Assembly: GCF_039904985.1 (NCBI RefSeq)
Contig: NZ_CP157005.1
Span: 4,173,501-4,237,500 of the forward strand
From: Methylomonas sp. AM2-LC
GTDB lineage: Bacteria > Pseudomonadota > Gammaproteobacteria > Methylococcales > Methylomonadaceae
Direction of reading: 5' to 3'
Length of the DNA stretch: 64,000 bases
A program made the position numbers and the translations under genes. The notes under the pieces were generated by a model. It was given only the letters and a program-made list of their open reading frames with translations. It was not told the origin of the DNA and searched no databases. Shown here piece after piece: positions 18,398 to 28,265 of this stretch. Within the stretch, counting starts at the first letter, position 1. Every line of letters starts with the position of its first letter.

Positions 18398-18852
18398 TGC
18401 GTACTCTCTTCCAGATAAGGGTTGGCTATGTTCAATTTGTGTAAAATTTCAATTTCCAATGTTTCCATTTGTTCGGCATCCTGTTCTTCAATATGGTCAT
18501 ACCCTAACAAATGTAACACACCGTGTATAGTAATATGCGCCCAATGATGGGCTGGTAACTTGTTTTGCTGCTTGGCTTCCTTAGCGATTAAGGGGGCACA
18601 AATCACTAAATCACCTAACAAATCCAATTCTATGCCTGGCGGCGCTTCAAAAGGAAAACTCAAAATATTGGTAGGACCCGTTTTATGTCGGTATTGCAGA
18701 TTCAGTTCTGCACTTTCGGCTTCATCAACCAAACGCACCACAATTTCTGACTCTTGCATCCTGGTTGTCAGGGCAGCGTCTACCCATTCCTGAAACAGTT
18801 CCGTGGCTGGATAATCGGATTGAGTGGCAATTTGCAGATCTATATAATTCAT
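18394..18852 (-). CDS. ybeY: Endoribonuclease YbeY
   Basis: A 152-residue metalloprotein of the UPF0054 family. It has the zinc-binding motif HGVLHLLGYDH (three His) and the N-terminal RLVDEAESAELNLQYRHKTGPTNILSFPF. YbeY takes part in 16S rRNA 3'-end maturation and late 30S quality control in the cytoplasm. It overlaps both neighbours by 4 bp (phoH upstream, corC downstream), indicating tight translational coupling. Confidence 0.95.
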   Translation of the reverse strand: MNYIDLQIATQSDYPATELFQEWVDAALTTRMQESEIVVRLVDEAESAELNLQYRHKTGPTNILSFPFEAPPGIELDLLGDLVICAPLIAKEAKQQNKLPAHHWAHITIHGVLHLLGYDHIEEQDAEQMETLEIEILHKLNIANPYLEESTQ

Positions 18853-19829
18853 GATTGCTGCTGCTCGTATTCATCGTAAGCAGCGACAATACGTTGCACT
18901 AATGGATGTCTAACCACATCACGTACCCCAAAAAAGGTAAAACTGATGCCTTCAACATCTTTTAATACTTTTAGCACATGTTTCAAACCCGACATTTTTT
19001 CGCTGGGCAAATCGATTTGGGTAACATCGCCCGTCACAACGGTAGTGGAACCAAACCCAACCCGCGTCAGAAACATTTTGATCTGTTCGGTGGTGGTATT
19101 TTGTGCTTCGTCCAGAATAATAAATGAATCGTTCAAGGTTCTGCCGCGCATAAAGGCTAAAGGGGCGACTTCAATGATATTTTTTTCCAGTAGTTTTTCA
19201 ACTCGTTCAAAGCCTAACATATCGTAGAGTGCATCGTACAAGGGTCGCAAATAGGGATCGACTTTTTGTGCCATATCACCGGGCAAAAACCCCAGCTTCT
19301 CTCCTGCTTCCACCGCAGGTCGTACTAGAATTATGCGACGCACTGTTTCATTTTGCAAGGCTTCTACTGCACAGGCGACAGCCAAAAAGGTTTTACCTGT
19401 ACCAGCCGGTCCCACACCAAAATTGATATCATGCGATAAAATTTTGCGTAGATAGTCCTGCTGATTTTGCCCTCGACCTTTAATAACACCCCGTTTGGTT
19501 TTAATACTTACCGCCGGATGGTTATGCCAGGCAGTTCCAGAAACTAACTGGTCAATACTGGCATCTTGTAGACTTAAATGCACTTGCTCCGGAGTAATCT
19601 CTTCATTTTCGGCCATGTCGAAAAGTTTCTGCATCACAGCGCAAGCGGCTTTAACGGCAGCATCCACACCCGTCACCTGAAAATGGTTACTACGATTAGC
19701 AATTTCTACTTGCAAACGTTGCTCAATTTGCCGTAAATGTTTGTCTAATTCCCCGCAGACATTCGATAAGCGCTGATTATCAGCGGGGAGTAAGGTAATT
19801 TCCTGGGATAAACTTGAAGTATTCAACAC
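18849..19829 (-). CDS. phoH: PhoH-like ATPase (YbeZ)
   Basis: The protein has 326 residues. An N-terminal KH-like extension precedes a PhoH NTPase domain with Walker A GPAGTGKTFLA and Walker B IILDEAQNTT, then TRVGFGSTTVVTGDVTQIDLP. YbeZ is a predicted RNA-associated ATPase that works with YbeY in rRNA metabolism. Despite the PhoH name no Pho-box was seen here. It is located 5 bp after miaB and overlaps ybeY. Confidence 0.93.
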   Translation of the reverse strand: MLNTSSLSQEITLLPADNQRLSNVCGELDKHLRQIEQRLQVEIANRSNHFQVTGVDAAVKAACAVMQKLFDMAENEEITPEQVHLSLQDASIDQLVSGTAWHNHPAVSIKTKRGVIKGRGQNQQDYLRKILSHDINFGVGPAGTGKTFLAVACAVEALQNETVRRIILVRPAVEAGEKLGFLPGDMAQKVDPYLRPLYDALYDMLGFERVEKLLEKNIIEVAPLAFMRGRTLNDSFIILDEAQNTTTEQIKMFLTRVGFGSTTVVTGDVTQIDLPSEKMSGLKHVLKVLKDVEGISFTFFGVRDVVRHPLVQRIVAAYDEYEQQQS

Positions 19830-19834
19830 TAGGC

Positions 19835-21190
19835 TTAGGCTATTTGCGTAATTTTTTCGATAGAAGTTTCCACTACGCGTCCACGCAGGGAATTAGGTAA
19901 AGCTTCTGTCACTAAGACATCAACAAACTGTCCGATTAAACGCGGATGTGCGGCAAAATTGATTACCCGATTATTTTCAGTACGCCCGGTTAAGTGTAAA
20001 GGATTCTTTTTAGAGGCTCCTTCTACCAACACCGATTGAACCGTACCAATCATGGCATCAGAAAAAGCCATCGTCATATCATTTAAGCGCTCTTTAAGTA
20101 TTTGTAAGCGCTGTTCTTTAGTGGCAATACTGACTTCGTCAATATAATTGGCGGCAGGAGTACCTGGTCTGGGACTAAAGATAAAACTATAAGAAAAATC
20201 GAAACCGACTGTTTCTATTAAATCCATAGTATCAGCAAAATCTTGCTCTGTTTCACCTGGAAAGCCAATAATAAAGTCTGACGACAAACTAATCCCTGGA
20301 CGCACTGCTTTCATTTTACGGATAATTTCTAAATAATCCTCGCGTTTGTGTCCGCGTTTCATCTCCGCCAATATGCGGTTACTGCCGCTTTGTACCGGCA
20401 AATGTAAATGATTGACCAATTCTGGAATTTCCGCAAATGCTTCAATAATATCGTCGGTAAATTCCAATGGATGTGAGGTAGTAAAGCGAATACGATCTAT
20501 ACCGTCTACAGCCGCTACGTAATGTAAAAGCAAAGCAAAACTAGCGATTTCACCGTCAGCGGTTTCTCCCCGATAGGCGTTAACGTTTTGGCCTAGCAGA
20601 TTGATTTCGCGTACACCTTGCTCGGCAAGCGTGGTAATTTCAGCAATCACATCATTGAGTGGCCGACTGACTTCTTCACCACGGGTATAAGGTACTACGC
20701 AATAAGTACAATACTTGCTACAGCCTTCCATTACCGATACATAAGCTTTTGGACCTTCGGCACGTGGAGCTGGCAAGGCATCGAATTTTTCAATTTCTGG
20801 AAAAGAAATATCCACAACATGTTGCTGACCTTTTCGGGCCTGATTTAATAGTTCGGGTAAGCGATGCAGGGTTTGCGGACCAAAAACAATGTCAACATAT
20901 GGCGCACGCTTCTGTAACGCTGCCCCCTCCTGACTTGCCACACAGCCGCCCACACCAATAATGACATCGGGGCGTTTGTCTTTGATTTTTTTCCAGCGAC
21001 CTATGGCCGAAAATACTTTTTCCTGCGCTTTTTCACGAATCGAACACGTATTTAAAAGCAATACATCGGCAAGTTCAGGAAATTCTGTCAATTCCATACC
21101 ATGTGAAGCTTGCAATACATCCCGCATTTTATCGGAATCGTATTCGTTCATTTGACAGCCATTAGTCTGTATATAAAGTTTTTGCGCCAT
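19835..21190 (-). CDS. miaB: tRNA-2-methylthio-N6-dimethylallyladenosine synthase MiaB
   Basis: A radical-SAM methylthiotransferase that adds the 2-methylthio group to i6A37 in tRNAs reading UNN codons. It has 451 residues from the ATG at 21190 ([15 protein letters not shown]). An in-frame TTG at 21223 would add 11 residues that homologues lack. The N-terminal UPF0004 domain supplies three Cys for the auxiliary cluster ([24 protein letters not shown]). The radical-SAM motif is CSKYCTYC, and a C-terminal TRAM domain is present. It heads the miaB-phoH-ybeY-corC operon. Confidence 0.95.
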   Translation of the reverse strand: MAQKLYIQTNGCQMNEYDSDKMRDVLQASHGMELTEFPELADVLLLNTCSIREKAQEKVFSAIGRWKKIKDKRPDVIIGVGGCVASQEGAALQKRAPYVDIVFGPQTLHRLPELLNQARKGQQHVVDISFPEIEKFDALPAPRAEGPKAYVSVMEGCSKYCTYCVVPYTRGEEVSRPLNDVIAEITTLAEQGVREINLLGQNVNAYRGETADGEIASFALLLHYVAAVDGIDRIRFTTSHPLEFTDDIIEAFAEIPELVNHLHLPVQSGSNRILAEMKRGHKREDYLEIIRKMKAVRPGISLSSDFIIGFPGETEQDFADTMDLIETVGFDFSYSFIFSPRPGTPAANYIDEVSIATKEQRLQILKERLNDMTMAFSDAMIGTVQSVLVEGASKKNPLHLTGRTENNRVINFAAHPRLIGQFVDVLVTEALPNSLRGRVVETSIEKITQIA

Positions 21191-21220
21191 GCTTTTGTAG
21201 ATTACTCCAAAACTTTCTAA

Positions 21221-21246
21221 CAAAAACCCCCTGTTTTACAAGGGGT
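21221..21246 (-). terminator. Rho-independent terminator after the ODP gene
   Basis: Read on the minus strand, ACCCC/TTGT...ACAGGGGGT form a 9-10 bp stem with one mismatch and a tight loop, followed by five T. It separates the ODP/MCP-like pair from miaB. Confidence 0.7.
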
Positions 21247-21290
21247 AACATTGCGTAATTATAAACCCTATTCTCTCTGAGATGCTGTTT

Positions 21291-22019
21291 TTATACGGCA
21301 ATTCCCACTTGCAAGGCTTCAAACCAGTCTAAAAAGCGTTTAACATCGTCACCCTTAAACATTCGACCATGCTGTGGAGCAATAATATCAACATCCAGTC
21401 GCCTAACTTTTTCTATCCAGACACGTTTAGCTTGATTGGATGGCATCCAGCGTTGGTGGAAAAAGCGCATTTTTTCTATATGATTCTCGAAATTTTCGAC
21501 AAACACAGGCGCTCCGGGTGCTTCCAAAGCAGCACCAATATCACCGGAGAATAATATTTTCGCATGCGGATCGTAAATATTAAAATTGGCCGATGAATGT
21601 AAATAATGTGCAGGAATAATTTGCAATTCCACACTATCCAGACTTATCACGCCACCATTATCTGGAATGGCCACATATTCGATAGAGTCGCAACCGAAAT
21701 GTCGTAAAAAACCTTCCCATAAGGCTGAAGCATGTAATCGGGCATGCGGCAAAGCCTGATCCCACAACCCTAGCGAGGAAATAATATCTGGATCCTGATG
21801 CGATGCAAATAAATCGGTAATTTCGTCAACTGGGGCATGATGCAATACAGCAGCCAGCATGGGCGCAAATAATTCAACACCACCAGGATCAATCAACAAA
21901 CAACGCTTTGCTGTTCTGACTAAATATTGATTGGTATCTATAATTTTATCAGGTTTGTTTGGGTCGCGACCATACATGATCCACTGGTACGATCCTTCGT
22001 AAATTTTGGTCATTTTCAT
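21291..22019 (-). CDS. Oxygen-binding di-iron protein (ODP), metallo-beta-lactamase fold
   Basis: The protein has 242 residues and is related to the diiron domain of flavodiiron proteins, without the flavodoxin part. The predicted Fe ligands are all present: His74, Asp76 and Asp78 (SHQDPD), His138 (PAHYLHSS), Asp160 (LFSGDIG) and His217 (APQHGRMF). Flavodiiron enzymes use HxExD, whereas the HxDxD variant is typical of stand-alone ODPs. One of these, from Treponema denticola, is an established O2 sensor for chemotaxis. The start has an AGAGG site 8 bp upstream. It lies 35 bp after an MCP-like gene on the same strand, which points to sensing rather than O2 reduction (inference). Confidence 0.85.
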   Translation of the reverse strand: MKMTKIYEGSYQWIMYGRDPNKPDKIIDTNQYLVRTAKRCLLIDPGGVELFAPMLAAVLHHAPVDEITDLFASHQDPDIISSLGLWDQALPHARLHASALWEGFLRHFGCDSIEYVAIPDNGGVISLDSVELQIIPAHYLHSSANFNIYDPHAKILFSGDIGAALEAPGAPVFVENFENHIEKMRFFHQRWMPSNQAKRVWIEKVRRLDVDIIAPQHGRMFKGDDVKRFLDWFEALQVGIAV

Positions 22020-22054
22020 GGCTTCTGCCTCTTTTTATTTTTATGAATGATGCA

Positions 22055-22669
22055 CTAGCCATCAGTGGTAATTAGACTTAAAGCGCTCCGACAACGATTG
22101 ACTTTGACATGAATGATTTGTGCAGCGTGATCCACACTTTCGGCAACAGCTTGCAGACTTTGTAAATATTCGCCTGCCTGTGAAGCTTCAATTCGAGAAT
22201 TAGCCGCAATAACGCGAGCAGCTCTAGCCGGATGCATCACTTCAGAAAGTTCCTCAAGTAATTCGGCCACATGTTTTTCAAATTCACGTCGACTAGCTTG
22301 CTTTTGTAATTGTACCTTTTTTAAAGGTATTTCAAGCGAGCCAGCAAAGGTTGCTCCTTTTGCCAATACTGTTATTCTGTCAAAGTGTTCACTGGCTTCT
22401 GTCATGCGTTGCTCACTTACCGTTAGCCGATAAAGTAACATGGCATGTGCATTGATTTTATTGACCAGCGCAATTGTTTCTTTGGCCAGATCATTAATAA
22501 AATCAGTGATGGGTTGAAATCCTTTGGCTTTTTCACCCGCCCTAAAAGCGATAGCCTTGGCATTTGCGGCTGCCAAAGAAATTTCTTTGGCTACCTCCAT
22601 GACTGCACTTAATTCGGCAGCAATTGACGCTACCGCTACAAACTGTGATTTAGTTTGGGTTACATACAT
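22055..22669 (-). CDS. Soluble protein with a degenerate MCP-like signalling segment
   Basis: The ATG at 22669 is chosen because GAGG lies 9 bp before it. In-frame TTG/ATG codons at 22696 and 22678 are alternatives. The protein has 204 residues, is all-helical and has no membrane segment. Residues about 26-70 align without gaps to the tip of the methyl-accepting chemotaxis protein hairpin (VAKEISLAAANAKAIAFRAGE then KAKGFQPITDFINDLAKET, against the MCP pattern NLLALNAAIEAARAGE..GRGFAVVADEVRKLA). Several tip residues differ, including the conserved Glu of AIEAARAGE. It may signal to CheA/CheW or act as a stand-alone helical partner. It is upstream of, and probably co-transcribed with, the ODP gene. 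Confidence 0.75.
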   Translation of the reverse strand: MYVTQTKSQFVAVASIAAELSAVMEVAKEISLAAANAKAIAFRAGEKAKGFQPITDFINDLAKETIALVNKINAHAMLLYRLTVSEQRMTEASEHFDRITVLAKGATFAGSLEIPLKKVQLQKQASRREFEKHVAELLEELSEVMHPARAARVIAANSRIEASQAGEYLQSLQAVAESVDHAAQIIHVKVNRCRSALSLITTDG

Positions 22670-22766
22670 ACTGGTCATCCTCGTTCGGCCTGCCAAAGTG
22701 CTGATAAAACAGTGTTAAGCATAGCTGACAAAGCATTACGCTGCAGTAAACTTAGTCAGAAATTGT

Positions 22767-23474
22767 TTACTGGCTAACGAACTCTATTTGATATCGAGTA
22801 GGATCGACAATGGCTAGTTGTTTGAATCCATCCGCTCTTAAGCGACAAGCATCACAAACTCCACAGGCTCTACCCAACGGATCAGAGGCATAACAGGATA
22901 CAGTCTGACTATAATCAACTTTCAGATCCAAGCCTTTTTGGATAATATCAGCTTTGCTAAATTTGATCAGTGGAGCGTGAATCTGGATTCGTGTGCCTTC
23001 AACTCCAACTTTAGTCGCTAGATTAGCTAAATTTTGAAAAGCATCGATAAATTCAGGTCGACAATCTGGATAGCCGGAAAAATCAACTGCGTTTACACCA
23101 ATAAACACATGCTGAACGCTCAACACCTCTGCCCAGGCCAATGCATAAGCCAAAAATATGGTATTTCGGGCGGGAACATAGGTAACAGGAATTCCCTGTT
23201 GCGGCAATTTTGGTACTTCAATACGGCTGTCAGTTAATGCCGAGCCACCGATATTATCCAAATTAAGTTGGATCACTTTATGCTCAATCACCTGATAATG
23301 TTCTGCAATCTGTTTAGCAGCTTGCAATTCAGCATTATGGCGTTGACCGTAATCAAAGCTTAAAGCGTAACAGGCAAAACCTTGCTGCTTTGCCAAGGCA
23401 AGTACGGTAATAGAATCCAGTCCACCCGAAAGTAAAATAATTGCTGATTTAGGTTTATTTTCCGCGTTCATCAT
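22767..23474 (-). CDS. queC: 7-cyano-7-deazaguanine synthase QueC
   Basis: Converts 7-carboxy-7-deazaguanine to preQ0 with ATP and ammonia in queuosine synthesis. The 235-residue protein has the PP-loop SGGLDS near its N terminus and the C-terminal zinc site (C-x8-CGVCDAC). The start overlaps the end of queE by 20 bp, so the two are made together. The preceding step, QueE, is the next gene upstream. Confidence 0.95.
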   Translation of the reverse strand: MMNAENKPKSAIILLSGGLDSITVLALAKQQGFACYALSFDYGQRHNAELQAAKQIAEHYQVIEHKVIQLNLDNIGGSALTDSRIEVPKLPQQGIPVTYVPARNTIFLAYALAWAEVLSVQHVFIGVNAVDFSGYPDCRPEFIDAFQNLANLATKVGVEGTRIQIHAPLIKFSKADIIQKGLDLKVDYSQTVSCYASDPLGRACGVCDACRLRADGFKQLAIVDPTRYQIEFVSQ

Positions 23475-24099
23475 TCCAAAGATATTTATGTAATTGTATC
23501 TGAAAACGCACTGGCAATTGATCGGCCAATATTCTGTCAGCTAATTCCATAGCAGGCATTTTACCCATCACCGGTGAAAACAATACCTGACAACACTCCA
23601 CTAACTGGAAAGTTTCGAGCTGCTGTTTTGACCATTGATAATCAGCTTCGTCTGCAATAACAAATTTAACCTGATCGCTCTTATGCAAGTATTGAATATT
23701 CTCTAAGCGATTGCGATGCATCTCGCCAGAACTAGGTGTTTTTAAATCCATGACTTTTACCACGCGCGGATCAACACCACTTACATCAAGCGCACCACTG
23801 GTTTCTAACGAAACATGATAGCCTTTAGCTAGCAAATCCAGCATCAATGCATTGCAAGCGGGTTGCGCCAGCGGCTCACCACCCGTCACAGTAACGTAGC
23901 GGGTGTTATAGATTTGTACTTGAGAAAGTATGTCTTCGAAAGCCAGTTTTTCACCCCCCGTAAAAGCGTAGGCGGTATCACAATAGCTACAACGCAAAGG
24001 GCATCCTGTCAATCGAATAAAGACAGTGGGGATACCCACCGTATTGCTTTCCCCTTGTAATGAATAAAAGATTTCGGTAATTCGTAAAGCGGCTTCCAT
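23455..24099 (-). CDS. queE: 7-carboxy-7-deazaguanine synthase QueE
   Basis: A radical-SAM enzyme of 214 residues that rearranges 6-carboxy-tetrahydropterin to 7-carboxy-7-deazaguanine. The cluster motif is in [14 protein letters not shown] near residues 32-45, followed by the SAM-binding [10 protein letters not shown]. The N-terminal [12 protein letters not shown] is typical of QueE. It lies 8 bp after cpoB, so it is probably read through from the Tol-Pal genes, an arrangement common in gammaproteobacteria. Confidence 0.95.
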   Translation of the reverse strand: MEAALRITEIFYSLQGESNTVGIPTVFIRLTGCPLRCSYCDTAYAFTGGEKLAFEDILSQVQIYNTRYVTVTGGEPLAQPACNALMLDLLAKGYHVSLETSGALDVSGVDPRVVKVMDLKTPSSGEMHRNRLENIQYLHKSDQVKFVIADEADYQWSKQQLETFQLVECCQVLFSPVMGKMPAMELADRILADQLPVRFQIQLHKYLWNDERGK

Positions 24100-24107
24100 T
24101 CAAACCA

Positions 24108-24950
24108 TCATTGCGCCATTTGCGCCAGTTTTTTCGCAGCCAGATTTGCGGCTGTTGTTCCCGGATAACTGTTGGTTACGCGAGTCAGATAATCGCGTGC
24201 CTTGGCATTATTTTGCAGATCGGATTCTATATAGCCGATTTTCAATAAGGCATCAGGTACTTTTGAGCTATTTGGATATTGGCTAATCAGCTTATTAAAT
24301 GCCGCACGTGCTTTGTCCAATTCACGATTGATTTTATAGGCCTCACCTAACCAATATTGGGCATTATCAGCAAATTCACCTGCCGGAAAATCTACTAGAA
24401 AGGCTTCAAACATTTTAACAGCTTGCTCATTATGTCCGTTGCGCAAGGTATCATAAGCCACTTGATAGCGTTCTTTTTCATTACCTTTTGCCGATGTTGG
24501 GCTTGCCGTAACAGGAACTGTATTTGTCACTGCAGGAACAGCGGCGGCTGGAGCCACGGATGTCGCAGCCGCAGCAGCAGGTACAGCAGTCGCTGTAGCG
24601 GGTTGCGAAACAGTGGCTGCTGGTGTAGGCGCCTGTGCGACCGGAACAGGCGGTGCAGATGTGACTGGCGTTAATGCCTGAACACGTCCATCCAAATCAG
24701 AATACATATTGCTCTGTTTACGTTGCAAATCAGCGATAGTTTGCGATTGCTCTTCAACTACCCCTCTTAATTGCTGCACTTCTGACTGCAGTTGCTCTAC
24801 CCGGCTTAACACTTCGTAAAGCTCACTGGAAGCGGGCGCATTAACTTGCATGCCGCCGACCGGGTAAGCACTGTTATCAACTGGCTGTGCCTGAGCTTGG
24901 GCAAAAAGCCCAAGTCCGAGACTCAGCATCAGAAGTGCATTTAACCTCAT
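24108..24950 (-). CDS. cpoB: Cell division coordinator CpoB (YbgF)
   Basis: A periplasmic protein of 280 residues from the ATG at 24950, which overlaps the pal stop (ATGA). It has a signal peptide ending around AQAQA, an N-terminal trimerising coiled coil (VLSRVEQLQSEVQQLRGVVEEQSQTIADLQ), an Ala/Pro/Val/Thr-rich linker of about 80 residues, and three C-terminal TPR-like repeats (YDTLRNGHNEQAVKMFEAF onward). CpoB links PBP1B activity to Tol-mediated outer-membrane constriction. The low-complexity linker is longer than in E. coli. A longer start at 24986 would overlap pal coding sequence and lacks a good signal peptide position. Confidence 0.92.
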   Translation of the reverse strand: MRLNALLMLSLGLGLFAQAQAQPVDNSAYPVGGMQVNAPASSELYEVLSRVEQLQSEVQQLRGVVEEQSQTIADLQRKQSNMYSDLDGRVQALTPVTSAPPVPVAQAPTPAATVSQPATATAVPAAAAATSVAPAAAVPAVTNTVPVTASPTSAKGNEKERYQVAYDTLRNGHNEQAVKMFEAFLVDFPAGEFADNAQYWLGEAYKINRELDKARAAFNKLISQYPNSSKVPDALLKIGYIESDLQNNAKARDYLTRVTNSYPGTTAANLAAKKLAQMAQ

Positions 24951-25498
24951 TGATAACCTACCTCTACGCGACGATTCATTGACCATGCAGATTCGTTATG
25001 ACCTGCTACAGCAGGTTTTTCTTCACCATAACTCACTATTTCCAATTGTGAAGCGTTTACGCCTTGTGTTCTCATCATTCTTTCTACGGCTTTGGCACGT
25101 TGCTCACCCAAAGCGATATTGTATTCGCTAGAGCCTCTTTCATCCGCATTACCGGCCAGAATTACACGTTGGCTGGGATGAGAAGCCAAATAGTTGGCGT
25201 GAGCAGCAACGACCGGCACATACTCCTGTTTAACCTGACTGCTATCAAGTTCAAAATAGATGGTTTGTTTAGACAATGGATTATTCGGATCGCTAAATTC
25301 AGGTCCCAAACGTGACGCTGAGTTGTTGCCTGAACCAAATTGACTGCCCGATAATGAACCGTCATTGATACCACTAGTCGACGCATCCGTACCTAGTGTA
25401 GCGTCAGTTGTAGCAGTATCGGCTTCATCTGATCCACAACCCACTACTAATACAGCAGCCATTGCCAAACCCAGCATATTAATATGTTTAAATTTCAT
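24947..25498 (-). CDS. pal: Peptidoglycan-associated lipoprotein Pal
   Basis: An outer-membrane lipoprotein of 183 residues. The signal peptide ends in the lipobox LVVGC (Cys21), followed by a Ser/Asp/Thr-rich linker. The OmpA-like peptidoglycan-binding domain runs from YFELDSSQV to the end, with NADERGSSEYNIALGEQRA containing the diaminopimelate-binding Asp and Arg. Pal works with TolB and the TolQRA motor to keep the outer membrane attached during division. Confidence 0.95.
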   Translation of the reverse strand: MKFKHINMLGLAMAAVLVVGCGSDEADTATTDATLGTDASTSGINDGSLSGSQFGSGNNSASRLGPEFSDPNNPLSKQTIYFELDSSQVKQEYVPVVAAHANYLASHPSQRVILAGNADERGSSEYNIALGEQRAKAVERMMRTQGVNASQLEIVSYGEEKPAVAGHNESAWSMNRRVEVGYQ

Positions 25499-25550
25499 GT
25501 GTTTTATTCTCCAGAGATTAAGATTTTTTATAAACAGTTTGCCCTAATTT

Positions 25551-26834
25551 TCAAGGCCCCCAAGCAGGCTCACGTACTTCGCCACTTTCAAAAGCCAATT
25601 TTTGCTGCATGGCGCCATCCGTAGACACAACCGACAATACGGATCGCCCGCCTCTATTCGCCGAATAAAGCACCATACTTCCATTGGGTGCAAAACTGGG
25701 CGCGTCATCAAGGTTTCCATCAGTCAAGACATTAACTGTACGTGAAGCCATATCCATCACCGCTATCCGGTAACTACCGCCATTGCCAGTAACCATAGCC
25801 AAGCTTTTGCCATCAGCAGAAAACCGGCCACGCGCATTATAGTCGCCCTGAAAAGTCATCCGTGTTGATTTGCCGCCAGAACTGGGTATCAAATACAATT
25901 GTGGTTTACCACCCTGATCAGAGGTATACACAATGGAGCTTCCATCAGCAGACCAACTAGGTTCAGTATCGATAGCCATACTGGTGGTTAAACGGCTCAA
26001 ATTACGACTAGCAAGATTCAATACATAAATATCCGGACTACCATCTTTAGACAATGTCAACGCTAAACTACCTCCATCCGGTGAAAATGAAGGGGCACCG
26101 TTTATGCCGTGAAAGGACGAAACGCTTTCGCGCTGTCCATTGGCCAGAGTTTGCACATATATTTCCGAACGTTTGGTATGAAAAGACACATAAGCAATTT
26201 TCGAACCGTCCGGTGACCAAGCGGGAGCCATAATAGGCTCAGGCGATTCAGCAATGGTTCTGGGATTGAAACCATCCGCGTCCGCAATTTGCAGCATATA
26301 TTGCTTGCCATTGGCTTTTAACGATGTCGTAACATAGGCAATGCGCGTATTAAAAGCACCCTTGCGTCCGGTTAATTTTTCGTAAATCAGATCGCTAATA
26401 TGGTGCGCGGCACGACGTAATTCATTGGCTCCCACCGTTAACCGATACCCCGTCAACAATTGGCCATTATGAACATTAAATAAATGGAACTCAATATTAA
26501 AACTGCCACCGTTACCGACTACCTGACCAATCACCATATAATCTTGACCGAGCACCTGCCAGTCTTTGAATTCGATACGTTCAGGAGTGCTGGGCTTAGT
26601 CAGCATGTCTTCCTCAGCCAGTACTTTAAAGAAACCACTACCTGCCAAGTCGGAATCGATAATATCGGAAATTTTCAAATTACCAATCGAGCCTTGCTGA
26701 GCAAAAGGCACGATAGCAATGGGTACCGCAGTCTGTGAACCTTTGGTAATTTCTATCGTCAACCCGGCTGCATGAGTCACCGAAAAGCATAAGGCCATAA
26801 AGGCCACCAGTACTATTTTGCTTGCTAAAATCAT
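25551..26834 (-). CDS. tolB: Tol-Pal system protein TolB
   Basis: A periplasmic protein of 427 residues with a signal peptide (ending near THAAG), an N-terminal alpha/beta domain ([12 protein letters not shown] ... [15 protein letters not shown]) and a six-bladed beta-propeller with repeated [12 protein letters not shown] / [13 protein letters not shown] motifs. TolB binds Pal and the TolA C-terminal domain. It is encoded between tolA (20 bp) and pal (52 bp). Confidence 0.95.
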   Translation of the reverse strand: MILASKIVLVAFMALCFSVTHAAGLTIEITKGSQTAVPIAIVPFAQQGSIGNLKISDIIDSDLAGSGFFKVLAEEDMLTKPSTPERIEFKDWQVLGQDYMVIGQVVGNGGSFNIEFHLFNVHNGQLLTGYRLTVGANELRRAAHHISDLIYEKLTGRKGAFNTRIAYVTTSLKANGKQYMLQIADADGFNPRTIAESPEPIMAPAWSPDGSKIAYVSFHTKRSEIYVQTLANGQRESVSSFHGINGAPSFSPDGGSLALTLSKDGSPDIYVLNLASRNLSRLTTSMAIDTEPSWSADGSSIVYTSDQGGKPQLYLIPSSGGKSTRMTFQGDYNARGRFSADGKSLAMVTGNGGSYRIAVMDMASRTVNVLTDGNLDDAPSFAPNGSMVLYSANRGGRSVLSVVSTDGAMQQKLAFESGEVREPAWGP

Positions 26835-26854
26835 TCTACTATTTCCGCTCTCGA

Positions 26855-28249
26855 TTATTCCGGTTTAAATATAAAGGTAAAAACTCTAAAATTCTGGTTA
26901 AACAAATTTCTATCCTGCGGTACAGGTAATGGAGAAGCCTTTCTGACCGCATTTTCTGCAGAGCGATCAAATATATCATCGCCACTGCTACTTACTACCA
27001 CGGCATCCATCACATCACCACTGGCTAGCAATTTTACCTGAATTGTACATTTTAAGCCTTGACTTGCACTAATTGGTCGGGTCCAGGCATTGGTTACCTT
27101 TCTATTGATGGCAGCAGTGGCTGATACTATAGCTTGTTGATCTGCCTGTGCTTGCGCAGCGGCAGCTTGTGCAGCTGCTTGAGCTGCGGCCTGGGCCGCT
27201 GCCGCCTCAGCTGCTTGTTTTTCTTTTTCAGCTTTGGCTTTGGCTGACGCTTCAGCCGCCTGTTTTTCTTTTTCGGCTTTTTCAGCAGCTAGTTGTTTAT
27301 CTTTTTCTGCTTTAGCCTTGGCAGCCGCTTCAGCAGCCTGTTTTTCCTTTTCGGCTTTTTCAGCAGCCAGTTGCTTATCTTTTTCTGCCTTAGCCTTGGC
27401 TGCCACTTCAGCAGCTTGTTTTTCCTTTTCTGCTTTTTCGGCAGCCAGTTGCTTGTCTTTTTCTGCCTTAGCCTTGGCAGCTACGTCAGCAGCTTGTTTT
27501 TCTTTTTCGGCTTTATCGGCAGCTAATTGCTTATCCTTTTCCGCCTTGGCTTTGGCAGCTGCATCGGCAATTTCCTTTTCTTTTGCTGCTTTTTCAGCAG
27601 CTTGTTGCCTGTCTTTTTCTGCCTTGGCTTTAGCGGCCAGTTCGGCTACTTGTTTCTCTTTTTCAGCTTTGGCTTTGGCCATAGCATCATCAGCTTGTTT
27701 TTGCTTATCCTTTTCGGCTTTTGCTGCGGCTTGTTCTGCAAGTTTTTGCTTTTCAATTTCAAGTTTGGCTTTAGCCGCGGCGGCTTCTTCTGCTTGCTGC
27801 TGCTTTTCAATTTTGGCTTTCTCAGCCTGCTTCACTAATTCTTGCTGCTTAGCTTGACGCTCTGACTCTTCTTGTTTCTGTTGTTTTTCCAGCTGTTTCT
27901 GCGCTGCAATTTCTGCTTGCTTTTGTTTTTCTATTGTTTCTAAAGCTTTTTGTTGTTCCTGTTGCTGTTTGATTTTAGTTTGTTGCAACAACTGCTCTTC
28001 TGATCTACGCGCATTTTCCAGTTGTTCTTGATGTTTCTGCTCAGCTAATTCCTGTTTTTTAGCATCAGCCTGCAATCGATGTGCTTCAGCCTGAATCTGG
28101 CTATCATCCAAAACCGTTGCTTCTATGATTTCAGGAATTTCTTGCGGCGTAGCAATATTCACATCTGGTTCAAAACTAAAACTAAATAGCAGTACCAGCA
28201 CAATGTGTAAGGCTAGAGCCAGTGCAAAAGAAGGTGCAAATTTTTGCAT
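26855..28249 (-). CDS. tolA: Cell envelope integrity protein TolA
   Basis: The protein has 464 residues. One N-terminal transmembrane helix ([18 protein letters not shown]) is followed by a very long Lys/Glu/Ala/Gln-rich helical domain II at about 50-370, which spans the periplasm, and a C-terminal TonB-like domain III ([44 protein letters not shown]). Domain II contains four near-identical 26-residue repeats at residues 232-335. TolA couples the TolQR proton motor to TolB-Pal. Domain II is somewhat longer than in E. coli TolA (421 residues in all). Confidence 0.94.
   Translation of the reverse strand: MQKFAPSFALALALHIVLVLLFSFSFEPDVNIATPQEIPEIIEATVLDDSQIQAEAHRLQADAKKQELAEQKHQEQLENARRSEEQLLQQTKIKQQQEQQKALETIEKQKQAEIAAQKQLEKQQKQEESERQAKQQELVKQAEKAKIEKQQQAEEAAAAKAKLEIEKQKLAEQAAAKAEKDKQKQADDAMAKAKAEKEKQVAELAAKAKAEKDRQQAAEKAAKEKEIADAAAKAKAEKDKQLAADKAEKEKQAADVAAKAKAEKDKQLAAEKAEKEKQAAEVAAKAKAEKDKQLAAEKAEKEKQAAEAAAKAKAEKDKQLAAEKAEKEKQAAEASAKAKAEKEKQAAEAAAAQAAAQAAAQAAAAQAQADQQAIVSATAAINRKVTNAWTRPISASQGLKCTIQVKLLASGDVMDAVVVSSSGDDIFDRSAENAVRKASPLPVPQDRNLFNQNFRVFTFIFKPE
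27245..27556 (-). repeat. Four tandem 78-bp repeats inside tolA
   Basis: Residues 232-257, 258-283, 284-309 and 310-335 are near-identical copies of [25 protein letters not shown], with a partial fifth after them. Each unit is 78 bp, so copy-number change keeps the frame and only alters the length of the periplasmic helix. Confidence 0.9.
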
Positions 28250-28265
28250 GCTTAGAGTATCGATA

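Noticed and set aside
27245..27556. Possible CRISPR array from regularly spaced repeats
   Set aside because: The repeats are contiguous 78-bp coding units inside tolA, without spacers.
27234..27857. 207-codon plus-strand frame opposite tolA
   Set aside because: It is the mirror of the repetitive Lys/Glu/Ala-rich coding strand (giving Ala/Ser/Phe/Cys repeats); tolA on the other strand has clear domains and operon context.
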